The position numbers and the translations under genes were made by a program. A stretch of 64,000 nt of DNA from Solitalea koreensis (lineage in GTDB: Bacteria > Bacteroidota > Bacteroidia > Sphingobacteriales > Sphingobacteriaceae). This document shows positions 18,826 through 26,255 of the stretch, piece after piece. Under the pieces are notes generated by a model. That model saw only the letters and a list, made by a program, of their open reading frames with translations. It made no database searches and had not been told where the DNA came from. The stretch spans positions 248,001-312,000 of the forward strand of contig NZ_FXSZ01000004.1 in NCBI RefSeq assembly GCF_900182575.1. The letters run 5' to 3'. Position 1 is the stretch's first letter, and each line of letters opens with the position of its first letter.

Positions 18826-19932
18826 ATGAAAATTGCAGTTCTAACCTCTTCTCGAGCTGACTACGGAATTTACCTTCCACTACTACTTAAACTGCAAATT
18901 GATCCGGCATTTGATCTGCGTTTGATCGTTTTTGGTACACATTTAAGTCATTCGCACGGTCATACGATAGATTTGATCGAGAAGGATGGCTTTGCAATTG
19001 ATTATAGAATAGAAACAGTACCTGATGCTGATTCTGAAGAAGCCATAAGTGCTTCCATGGCGCTGACAGGTATGAAGTTTGCTCCCGTTTGGGCCGCTGA
19101 AAAAGAAAATTATGATCTTGTTTTTTGCCTGGGCGATCGATACGAAATGTTTGCAGCAGTTGCGGCTTCCGTGCCTTTCAATATTAAATTGGCTCATATT
19201 CATGGCGGAGAAACAACTCTTGGCGCAATTGATAATAAGTTTCGTCATTGTTTGAGTCTTTTTTCTGAATTGCACTTTGTTTCCACGGCAACCTTTGCTA
19301 ATCGTGTGGCGGAAATCATTGGGTACGCTGAGCATATTTACAATGTAGGAGCGCTCAGTTTGGATAATCTAAATGATATAGAACTGTACACGAAGGATGA
19401 ATTTAAAAAGCAGTTTAATATTGATATGGAGCAGCCTACTGTATTAGTCACTTTTCATCCCGAAACAGTTTCTGTAGATAGAAATTTAAACCATGTTCGA
19501 GCCTTAATAGCAGCCTTAAATGAATTGGATGAACAAGTTGTGATAACGATGCCCAATGCCGATACGATGGGGAACACCATGCGTAAAGAATATGAAGCAT
19601 TTGCTGCAACAAAATCCAATGTGATCTGTATTGAAAACTTCGGAACCAAAGGATATTTCTCCTGTATGCAACATGCCAACTATTTATTAGGAAACACTTC
19701 CAGCGGAATTATTGAAGCAGCATCTTTTAATAAATACGTTATAAATGTAGGCGATAGGCAAAAAGGCCGGGCTGTTTCTGGAAATATTTTAGAGGTTATT
19801 CCTGAAAAAAAAGCTATTCTTGAGGCTTGTAAAAAAGTTAAGGAATTAGGAAACTATAAAGGCAAGAACATTTATTTCAGTAGCAATGTCGCTGATCAAA
19901 TTATAAAAGTGATTAAAGAGAAAGTAGGATGA
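18826..19932 (+). CDS. legG: UDP-N-acetylglucosamine 2-epimerase (hydrolysing), LegG/NeuC type
   Basis: Removes the nucleotide and inverts C2 to give the free diacetamido-mannose substrate of LegI. The 368-residue protein has the family features TSSRADYGIYLPLL at the N-terminus, HIHGGETTLGAIDNKFRHCLS (residues about 125-145), TFHPETVS and NTSSGIIEA. It is 6 bases behind legI and belongs to the same operon. The hydrolysing type is inferred from the neighbours. Confidence 0.9.
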   Translation: MKIAVLTSSRADYGIYLPLLLKLQIDPAFDLRLIVFGTHLSHSHGHTIDLIEKDGFAIDYRIETVPDADSEEAISASMALTGMKFAPVWAAEKENYDLVFCLGDRYEMFAAVAASVPFNIKLAHIHGGETTLGAIDNKFRHCLSLFSELHFVSTATFANRVAEIIGYAEHIYNVGALSLDNLNDIELYTKDEFKKQFNIDMEQPTVLVTFHPETVSVDRNLNHVRALIAALNELDEQVVITMPNADTMGNTMRKEYEAFAATKSNVICIENFGTKGYFSCMQHANYLLGNTSSGIIEAASFNKYVINVGDRQKGRAVSGNILEVIPEKKAILEACKKVKELGNYKGKNIYFSSNVADQIIKVIKEKVG

Positions 19933-19980
19933 TCTTCAATTATCTCAATACTTTATTCTTAATACTCAAATCTATTTTTC

Positions 19981-21033
19981 TTGAAAGACATTCAAAAACA
20001 TATTATAGCTCATACATCTTCAGCTCGTGATGCTTTGCGTCAGCTCGATAATCTACCTTCATTAGATGAACGTACTCTTTTTGTATTGGATGAAGATGAG
20101 AAAATTGTTGGTTCTGTAACCGACGGTGATATTCGTCGGGGTTTACTCAACGATAAAGAAATTTCAAATCAGGTTATGGTGTTCATGAATCCGGGATTCA
20201 AATTTCTGGAAGAAGACATGCTTGATTTGGGCAAAATAGCAGAGTTTAGAGCTAAGGATATACATCTAATCCCGATTATAAATAAGTCGAAGCATATCGT
20301 CAGATTGCTGGATCTGAAAAAACAGCATTCTGTTATTCCTGTTTCGGCGCTTATAATGGCTGGGGGGCGTGGAGAGCGTCTTAGGCCCCTTACTGACCTT
20401 ACTCCTAAACCGATGTTGAAGGTAGGGGCCAAACCCATTATTGAGCACAATGTTGATCGACTGGCGAGTTTCGGTATTCAGGAAATCTATATCAGTGTAA
20501 AGTATCGTGGTGAGCAGATCGAGCGTTTTTTTGGAGACGGTTCTTCCAAAGAGCTTCAAATAAAATATATCCATGAAGAACAGCCTTTAGGAACATTAGG
20601 TGCATTAGGATTAATACAAGAATTCAAAAATGAGCATGTACTGGTGATGAATTCTGATATATTAACCAATATTGATTACGAAGATTTCTACAAGTTTTAC
20701 CTCGAGTCAGGTGCTGATCTCTGTATAGCAAGCATTCCTTACCAGGTTAAAATTCCTTATGCGGTTCTTGAAACCAGTGATAATACTATACTTTCATTTA
20801 AAGAGAAGCCTACTTATACCTATTATTCTAATGGAGGTATTTATTTGATGAATAAATCACTTCAAGAAATGGTTCCTGAAAGCCAATTATACAATGCGAC
20901 TGATTTAATGGAAGAGATGATTAGCCAGGGGAAGAAAGTAGCCCATTATCCGGTGCTGAATTATTGGTTGGACATTGGCCGCCATGAGGATTTTTTAAAA
21001 GCCCAGGAGGATATCAAACACCTTAAGCTGTAA
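19981..21033 (+). CDS. CBS-domain nucleotidyltransferase (PtmE/LegX-like)
   Basis: A 350-residue protein with two parts: an N-terminal pair of CBS motifs (about residues 1-115, including VGSVTDGDIRRGLL), and a C-terminal sugar-phosphate nucleotidyltransferase (from about 122: ALIMAGGRGERLRPLT, then KPMLKVG, and LDIGRHEDF near the end). This architecture is that of PtmE of Campylobacter, which makes GDP-glucosamine for legionaminic acid. Its presence suggests a GDP-linked route here. The start is TTG 19981; no ATG in frame lies nearby. PtmA and PtmF equivalents are not in the window. Confidence 0.82.
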   Translation: MKDIQKHIIAHTSSARDALRQLDNLPSLDERTLFVLDEDEKIVGSVTDGDIRRGLLNDKEISNQVMVFMNPGFKFLEEDMLDLGKIAEFRAKDIHLIPIINKSKHIVRLLDLKKQHSVIPVSALIMAGGRGERLRPLTDLTPKPMLKVGAKPIIEHNVDRLASFGIQEIYISVKYRGEQIERFFGDGSSKELQIKYIHEEQPLGTLGALGLIQEFKNEHVLVMNSDILTNIDYEDFYKFYLESGADLCIASIPYQVKIPYAVLETSDNTILSFKEKPTYTYYSNGGIYLMNKSLQEMVPESQLYNATDLMEEMISQGKKVAHYPVLNYWLDIGRHEDFLKAQEDIKHLKL

Positions 21034-21044
21034 TCTCTGCTGAA

Positions 21045-21764
21045 ATGAAACCTAATCAACAGTTATCCGAAGAAGTCCGCTCCGAGACCTTATTTTTAAT
21101 TCCTGCCCGCGGAGGTTCAAAAGGTATTCCTGGTAAAAACATCAAACCTTTAGCAGGCAAGCCATTGATTTATTATGCCATTGATGTAGCCAGGGAACTT
21201 TCTACAGATGAACATATTTGTGTAAGTACAGACGATGAAGGGATTAAAAGTGCTGTAGAAGACTATAATATGCACGTCCCTTTTATGCGCCCTACAGCAT
21301 TAGCGACCGATCAAAGTGGTACGTATGAAGTTTTATTACACGCTATTAATTTCTACAAAGAGCAAGGTAAGAATTATAAAATCTTAGTTTTATTGCAGCC
21401 AACTTCGCCTTTTCGAACCAGTCAACAAGTGAAGGAAGCATTAAGCATGTTTAGTTTCGATTTAGATATGGTTGTATCGGTAACTGAAAGTAAAAACAAT
21501 CCTTATTACAATCTATTTGAAGAAGATCAAAACGGTTTTCTACATAAATCAAAAGAAGGTGCTTATACCCGCCGGCAAGATTGTCCCTCTGTTTATGCCT
21601 ACAATGGGGCTATCTATGTGATAAATGTTTCTTCATTAGTACAAATGCCACTGCATCAGTTTACCAAAATTAAAAAGTACGAAATGGATGAACGCACATC
21701 CATTGATTTAGACACGCTAAACGACTGGAAATTGGCAGAAATCTTAACTGATAGTTATAAATAG
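21045..21764 (+). CDS. legF: CMP-legionaminic acid synthetase
   Basis: Activates the nonulosonic acid with CTP. The 239-residue protein has the CMP-acylneuraminate synthetase signature IPARGGSKGIPGKNIKPLAGKPL (about residues 18-40), the QPTSPFR motif (about 115-121), and a C-terminal IDLDTLNDW metal-site region. It is the last recognisable gene of the legionaminic cassette, 11 bases after the nucleotidyltransferase. About 180 non-coding bases follow, then a wzz-like fragment. It is called LegF from context. Confidence 0.88.
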   Translation: MKPNQQLSEEVRSETLFLIPARGGSKGIPGKNIKPLAGKPLIYYAIDVARELSTDEHICVSTDDEGIKSAVEDYNMHVPFMRPTALATDQSGTYEVLLHAINFYKEQGKNYKILVLLQPTSPFRTSQQVKEALSMFSFDLDMVVSVTESKNNPYYNLFEEDQNGFLHKSKEGAYTRRQDCPSVYAYNGAIYVINVSSLVQMPLHQFTKIKKYEMDERTSIDLDTLNDWKLAEILTDSYK

Positions 21765-21945
21765 AGGTCAGTTTTAGATGCAATTCTGCAATAATCTACT
21801 TGATAAGTAATTCTAATTAAAGAGACTATAAATTAAACTGCCTTCTATTTAATTCTGTTTTGTTATGGCATGAATTATTCGCAGATTTGCACTCGCATTC
21901 TGGAATAATCATTTTTATTTAGAGTAGCCAAGCCATTTATCTTTT

Positions 21946-22032
21946 ATGAAGGAAACCAACCTGCCAACAACTACTATCACTAGCGCAGAGGACGAAATTT
22001 CGCTAAAGCAAGAGATTGTGCATGGAAACTGA
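21946..22032 (+). pseudogene. remnant resembling the 5' end of wzz
   Basis: A 28-codon frame starting at ATG 21946 contains SAEDEISLKQEI. The Wzz protein encoded at 25098 has LADDEISLKEVI at a similar distance from its start. After this the frame ends at TGA 22030. The match covers about ten residues, so descent from a wzz gene is inferred, not proven. Its 3' end overlaps the start of the MNT gene, which could couple the two by translation. Confidence 0.4.
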
Positions 22033-22357
22033 AAACCTGGATCATCAATTAGCCTATATAGAAGAAGTAAAGCAAATTCTGCTGGACCAGAAAGGGATAG
22101 AGGAATATGCTGTTTTTCTTTATGGCAGCAGAGCTCGCGGATCACATCATCGACGATCTGATATTGATATAGGAGTATTGGGAAAACAAGAGATGGATTC
22201 TTTTTTAAAGGCTGATCTCGAGCAAAAATTGGAAGACAGTAATGTGCCTGTTTTTATTAGCCTTGTTGATTTTTATAGGGTTGATAAAGCATTTAAGCAA
22301 GAGGCCTTGAAAAATATTCAGATATGGAACTGTCCGAACGATATACAGCTTTACTAA
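22022..22357 (+). CDS. mntA: MNT-type nucleotidyltransferase antitoxin
   Basis: A 111-residue minimal nucleotidyltransferase. The catalytic signature GSX10DXD is complete: G35-S36, then D47 and D49 in RRSDIDIG. In type VII toxin-antitoxin pairs such proteins transfer AMP from ATP to a tyrosine of the HEPN partner and neutralise it. The downstream HEPN gene overlaps its end by 34 bases, as expected for the pair. The frame can open at TTG 22016, but ATG 22022 gives the more likely METENLD start. It lies between the legionaminic and rhamnose genes, a typical spot for a stabilising cassette in a variable locus. Confidence 0.85.
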   Translation: METENLDHQLAYIEEVKQILLDQKGIEEYAVFLYGSRARGSHHRRSDIDIGVLGKQEMDSFLKADLEQKLEDSNVPVFISLVDFYRVDKAFKQEALKNIQIWNCPNDIQLY

Positions 22358-22746
22358 CAGATTTTGAAAAAGCATTGAAAAGTTTTTCAAATGCCTTAGA
22401 AATGGATAAAAATAAATTTAGTGTCGAAGAACTTGATTTATTTCAAAACGGTTGTATTCAGAAGTTTGAGTACACGACTGAGCTTGCATGGAAACTGGGG
22501 AAGGTGCTGTTAGAATGGAATGCAGGAGAAATGCAATCTTCGCCGAAACAAGTGATAAGGGCAATGTTTTCGTATAACTTTATCGATGAAAATTTAAGCC
22601 AATGCTTATTGAAAACCATAGAGGATAGGAATGCACTTAGTCATGTGTATAAAGAAGAGTTGTATGAGTCTGTATTAGTGCACTTACCGGCCCATGCTGA
22701 TTGTTTGCAACAGTATTTAGTGCAACTGAAGCAAAAAGGAGTTTAA
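22324..22746 (+). CDS. hepT: HEPN-domain toxin (HI0074/HepT family)
   Basis: A 140-residue all-helical protein of the nucleotidyltransferase-substrate-binding/HEPN family. It carries the exact RX4HXY motif: R102, H107 and Y109 in RNALSHVY. In HepT toxins Arg and His form the RNase site and the Tyr is the AMPylation target of the MNT partner. It overlaps mntA by 34 bases and ends 15 bases before rfbD, so it is transcribed into the sugar genes. The active-site motif is intact, so it should be functional. Confidence 0.85.
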   Translation: MELSERYTALLTDFEKALKSFSNALEMDKNKFSVEELDLFQNGCIQKFEYTTELAWKLGKVLLEWNAGEMQSSPKQVIRAMFSYNFIDENLSQCLLKTIEDRNALSHVYKEELYESVLVHLPAHADCLQQYLVQLKQKGV

Positions 22747-22761
22747 TTAACCATTAACCAA

Positions 22762-23628
22762 ATGAATATATTAGTAACCGGCGCAAACGGACAATTAGGC
22801 AATGAATTAAGATTACTGGATCAAACCAGTACCCATAACTTCATTTTTACCGATGTTGCTGAACTAGATATTTGCAATGCTGAACATGTTAATCGGTTTT
22901 TTGAAACGAATGCTATAAATGCTTGTATCAATTGTGCCGCGTATACGGCGGTTGATAAAGCTGAAACGGATCAAGAATTGGCTTACGCAATTAACGTAAT
23001 TGGTCCTGAAAATTTGGCAAAAGCTTGTGCTATTCATAATGCTGTTATGCTGCAAGTGTCAACCGATTTTGTGTTCGATGGCAATGCTTCAGTACCTTAT
23101 ACAGAAGATATTCCAGTTACTCCACTAAGTATTTACGGTCAAACTAAAGCAGATGCTGAGCAATTGGTGTTAGCTTTGAACCCAAAAACATTCGTGCTTC
23201 GAACCGCTTGGTTATATTCCTCGTTCGGAGGTAATTTTGTGAAAACCATGTTGCGTCTGGGGGCTGAACGATCGGAATTAGGGGTGATTTTTGATCAGGT
23301 AGGAACGCCAACTTATGCACGAGATTTAGCAAATGCTATTCTTGTGATGATCGAAAAGGAAAATTCTGAATACGGAATCTATCACTATAGTAATGAAGGG
23401 GTAGCGTCCTGGTTTGATTTTGCAAAAGCTATATTTGAACTCGGTAATCTTTCTCCTAAAGTAAAGCCATTGCGCACTGAAAATTATCCTACACCAGCCA
23501 AACGTCCGCATTTTAGTGTAATGGATAAGCAAAAAATAAGGAAAGAATTTGGACTGGAAATACCTTATTGGAGAGAAAGTTTGAAAGAATGTTTAAGCCT
23601 TTTAGTAGAAGGTGAAATCAAAAATTAA
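22762..23628 (+). CDS. rfbD: dTDP-4-dehydrorhamnose reductase
   Basis: NADPH-dependent last step of dTDP-L-rhamnose synthesis. The 288-residue SDR has GANGQLGNEL (7-16), the VSTDFVFDG motif (about residues 98-106) and YGQTKADAE with the catalytic Tyr/Lys pair (about 127-131). rfbB follows after about 210 bases and rfbA is at 9194. rfbC, needed to make its usual substrate, is not in the window. The product is either rhamnose (rfbC elsewhere) or another 6-deoxyhexose. Confidence 0.92.
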   Translation: MNILVTGANGQLGNELRLLDQTSTHNFIFTDVAELDICNAEHVNRFFETNAINACINCAAYTAVDKAETDQELAYAINVIGPENLAKACAIHNAVMLQVSTDFVFDGNASVPYTEDIPVTPLSIYGQTKADAEQLVLALNPKTFVLRTAWLYSSFGGNFVKTMLRLGAERSELGVIFDQVGTPTYARDLANAILVMIEKENSEYGIYHYSNEGVASWFDFAKAIFELGNLSPKVKPLRTENYPTPAKRPHFSVMDKQKIRKEFGLEIPYWRESLKECLSLLVEGEIKN

Positions 23629-23723
23629 TACTTGCCCCATCATTGAGCGTTGGGAATCAAAATCCGGCGGGCCATGGATTGGTTTGTGTGGAGAAGCTTT
23701 CGGATTTTGTGCCCTTTTCTTTG

Positions 23724-23757
23724 CTTCGTTTCTTTTGGGCAAGCAAAAGAAATGAAG
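23724..23757. repeat. palindromic repeat in the rfbD-rfbB gap
   Basis: CTTCGTTTCTTTTG (23724-23737) and CAAAAGAAATGAAG (23744-23757) form a 14-bp stem with one G-T pair around a 6-base loop. The surrounding text (CCCTTTTCTTTG on one side, AGAAAGTG on the other) resembles the dispersed palindromes seen between genes in many Bacteroidota genomes. It has no protein-coding potential. Confidence 0.5.
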
Positions 23758-23837
23758 AGAAAGTGACCGAATTAGGAATTCTTGATTTAGAGTTATCAGT
23801 ATAGAATATATCCCTTTAAAAAAGGGTAATAAACATA

Positions 23838-24896
23838 ATGAAAAAGATATTAATTACCGGAGGTGCCGGGTTTATAGGTTCACATGTGGTACGTTTGTTC
23901 GTAAACAAGTACCCTGACTATACCATAGTTAATTTGGATAAGTTGACTTACGCGGGCAACTTAGCAAATTTGAAAGATATCGAGCAGAAAGCAAATTATA
24001 AGTTTGTAAAGGGGGATATAGTAGATGCAGTTTTCATAAATGACTTGTTTCAAACGGAACAGTTTGATGCAGTTATTCATTTAGCGGCCGAATCACATGT
24101 GGATCGTTCCATTACAAACCCTTTGGATTTCGTGATGACGAATGTGATAGGTACCGTGAATTTGCTGAATGCTGCCAAGAATTTGTGGAAGCCTGAACTG
24201 GGCAAAGAGATGACCGATAAACGTTTCTACCATGTTTCAACCGATGAGGTGTACGGAACCTTAAATGAAACTGGTATGTTTACCGAAGAAACCGCTTATG
24301 ATCCACATAGTCCTTATTCCGCATCAAAAGCAAGTTCTGATCATTTTGTAAGAGCTTATGGCGATACCTATGGTTTGCCTATTGTGATTTCTAACTGCTC
24401 AAACAATTATGGCCCATTTCATTTTCCTGAGAAATTGATTCCACTTTGTATCAATAATATTAAGAACAATAAACCGCTTCCAATTTATGGTAAAGGTGAA
24501 AATATAAGGGATTGGTTGTTTGTAGAAGATCATGCACGAGCGATTGATGTGATTTTCCATTCAGCAAAAAATAGCAGCACTTACAATGTAGGCGGACATA
24601 ACGAATGGACAAACATTGATGTAATCCGTTTGCTGTGCAAAATCATGGATGGCAAACTAGGTCGGGAAGAAGGCGAATCAGCTAAACTGATCACTTTTGT
24701 AAAAGACCGCGCTGGTCATGACTTACGTTATGCCATCGATTCCACCAAATTGCAAAATGAACTCGGTTGGAAACCTTCGCTTCAGTTTGAAGAGGGTTTG
24801 GAAAGAACGGTTGACTGGTTCTTGGAAAATGAAGAGTGGTTGGAAAATATCACTAGCGGTGCGTATCAAGAATATTATCAGCATCAATATTTGTAA
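23838..24896 (+). CDS. rfbB: dTDP-glucose 4,6-dehydratase
   Basis: Converts dTDP-glucose to dTDP-4-keto-6-deoxyglucose. The 352-residue extended SDR has TGGAGFIGSHVV near residues 7-18, HVSTDEVYGTL (Thr-Asp-Glu catalytic group) near 132-142, and YSASKASSDH with the Tyr/Lys pair at about 161-165. RENDRILF is replaced by a variant NIRDWLFVEDHA, which is normal for RmlB. It follows rfbD and precedes a gap holding a ddhD-like scar. Confidence 0.94.
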   Translation: MKKILITGGAGFIGSHVVRLFVNKYPDYTIVNLDKLTYAGNLANLKDIEQKANYKFVKGDIVDAVFINDLFQTEQFDAVIHLAAESHVDRSITNPLDFVMTNVIGTVNLLNAAKNLWKPELGKEMTDKRFYHVSTDEVYGTLNETGMFTEETAYDPHSPYSASKASSDHFVRAYGDTYGLPIVISNCSNNYGPFHFPEKLIPLCINNIKNNKPLPIYGKGENIRDWLFVEDHARAIDVIFHSAKNSSTYNVGGHNEWTNIDVIRLLCKIMDGKLGREEGESAKLITFVKDRAGHDLRYAIDSTKLQNELGWKPSLQFEEGLERTVDWFLENEEWLENITSGAYQEYYQHQYL

Positions 24897-24910
24897 AAGT
24901 ATTCAAGTAA

Positions 24911-24994
24911 GGTGAATATGAGTATCCGCTAAAGATTCAGGAAGTTGTTGACGAAACAGAGGATACAATTTACGATTCGTTGTGGAAAAAATAA
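24911..24994 (+). pseudogene. frameshifted remnant resembling the 5' end of the ddhD-like gene
   Basis: The frame reads YPLKIQEVVDETEDTI, against YTLKVQEVVNETGDTI at the start of the reductase at 26256. At DNA level a 14-base stretch, TTCAGGAAGTTGTT, is identical. Beyond DTI, removing a single T restores a second matching stretch (TIR). It then ends at TAA 24992. This looks like a short, decayed copy of the first 25 codons or so. It is not expected to encode a product. Confidence 0.5.
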
Positions 24995-25097
24995 TGAGGT
25001 TAAGAATAAAATTTCTAACGAATTTGGCGCTGCGTAAAAACTTATGTTCATCGCCAGGGATTTAAAAATATTAAAATAGATTACACGACGAAATTTG

Positions 25098-26240
25098 ATG
25101 AACGGGAATAACAGTAATAACGACCTTGTTGAATACACCGTTCCTTCTGTTGAAGGGAAAAAAGTAGAAACCAAGTCGGTGCTGGCTGACGATGAAATTT
25201 CATTGAAAGAAGTCATTGAAAAGCTGGTAGAGTGGTGGCAATATTTGCTATCCAAATGGGTGATTATTGTTGCAGCCGGACTTCTCGGTGGCGCAATTGG
25301 TTTTACCTATGCCTTGTTTCAAAAGCCTCAATACACGGCCCGATTAACTTTTGCCTTGGAAGAAGAAAAAGGAGGAGGGTTAGGTGCTTATGCAGGTTTG
25401 GCTTCACAGTTTGGTATTGATTTGGGCGGAGGCGGAGGCGGTATATTCGCGGGTGATAATTTAATCGAGCTGATGAAGTCGCGTTCGATGATAGAACGCA
25501 CTCTATTGAGCGAAGTTGACATTAATGGAAAAAAACAAACACTTGCAGAATATTATATCGATATCAATGGGTTGCGTGAAAATTGGGCAAAGAAACCGGA
25601 GTTGTCCAATATAAATTTTCCAATTAATGCTAGCCGTGACAAGTTTACACGGGCTCAGGATAGCGTTTTGAATACCATTACTGAAAACCTTAAAAAAAGT
25701 ACCATCTCTGTTGATAAGACTGATAAGAAATTAAGCATTCTTGCAGTAACCTGTAAATCAGAGAATGAATTATTTTCAAAATCTTTAACGGAGGGTTTAG
25801 TTGCAACCGTAACCGGTTTTTATACCAAAACCAAAACCGGCCGTTCTGCGAAGAACGTAGCCATTTTACAAAATAAAGCCGATTCTTTACGCAATGAAAT
25901 GAACCGTGCCATGTACGGTAGAGCCGCAGCAGTTGATCAGACATTGAATTTAAACCCTGCCCGCCAGACGGCTACCATTCCTTCTCAACGTAAGACTATC
26001 GATGTGCAAATGTTGAGTTCTGCTTATGCTGAGGTGGTGAAAAACTTAGAGATCTCCAAAATGGCTTTAATGCGCGATACGCCATTAATTCAGGTGATTG
26101 ATGAACCGATTTTGCCCTTGGGGAAGGAGAAGTTTGGGAAGATGAAGGGGTTGATGCTGGGAGGAATATTAGCGGGCTTTTTAACCATAATTGGCTTATT
26201 GGGTAGAAAAGTGTTTTCGGGGATACTGGAGGAAGATTAA
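25098..26240 (+). CDS. wzz: Wzz-type chain-length determinant / polysaccharide co-polymerase
   Basis: A 380-residue inner-membrane protein. The first membrane segment (about residues 53-73) follows the Wzz-domain start EISLKEVIEKLVEWW. A long periplasmic region includes GAYAGLASQFGIDLGGGGGG, and the second membrane segment is at about residues 353-372. There is no C-terminal kinase domain, so it is a Wzz-like (not full Wzc-like) member that sets chain length. The frame can open at TTG 25095; ATG 25098 is preferred. Confidence 0.88.
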   Translation: MNGNNSNNDLVEYTVPSVEGKKVETKSVLADDEISLKEVIEKLVEWWQYLLSKWVIIVAAGLLGGAIGFTYALFQKPQYTARLTFALEEEKGGGLGAYAGLASQFGIDLGGGGGGIFAGDNLIELMKSRSMIERTLLSEVDINGKKQTLAEYYIDINGLRENWAKKPELSNINFPINASRDKFTRAQDSVLNTITENLKKSTISVDKTDKKLSILAVTCKSENELFSKSLTEGLVATVTGFYTKTKTGRSAKNVAILQNKADSLRNEMNRAMYGRAAAVDQTLNLNPARQTATIPSQRKTIDVQMLSSAYAEVVKNLEISKMALMRDTPLIQVIDEPILPLGKEKFGKMKGLMLGGILAGFLTIIGLLGRKVFSGILEED

Positions 26241-26255
26241 ATAGTAAAGAGTGCT

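Noticed and set aside
18943..19335. Minus-strand open frame of about 130 codons inside legG
   Set aside because: It is antisense to a clear LegG protein and has no recognisable motif, start context or promoter.
23629..23837. A hidden rfbC gene between rfbD and rfbB
   Set aside because: The gap is only 209 bases, holds a palindromic repeat, and has no frame long enough for a 3,5-epimerase.
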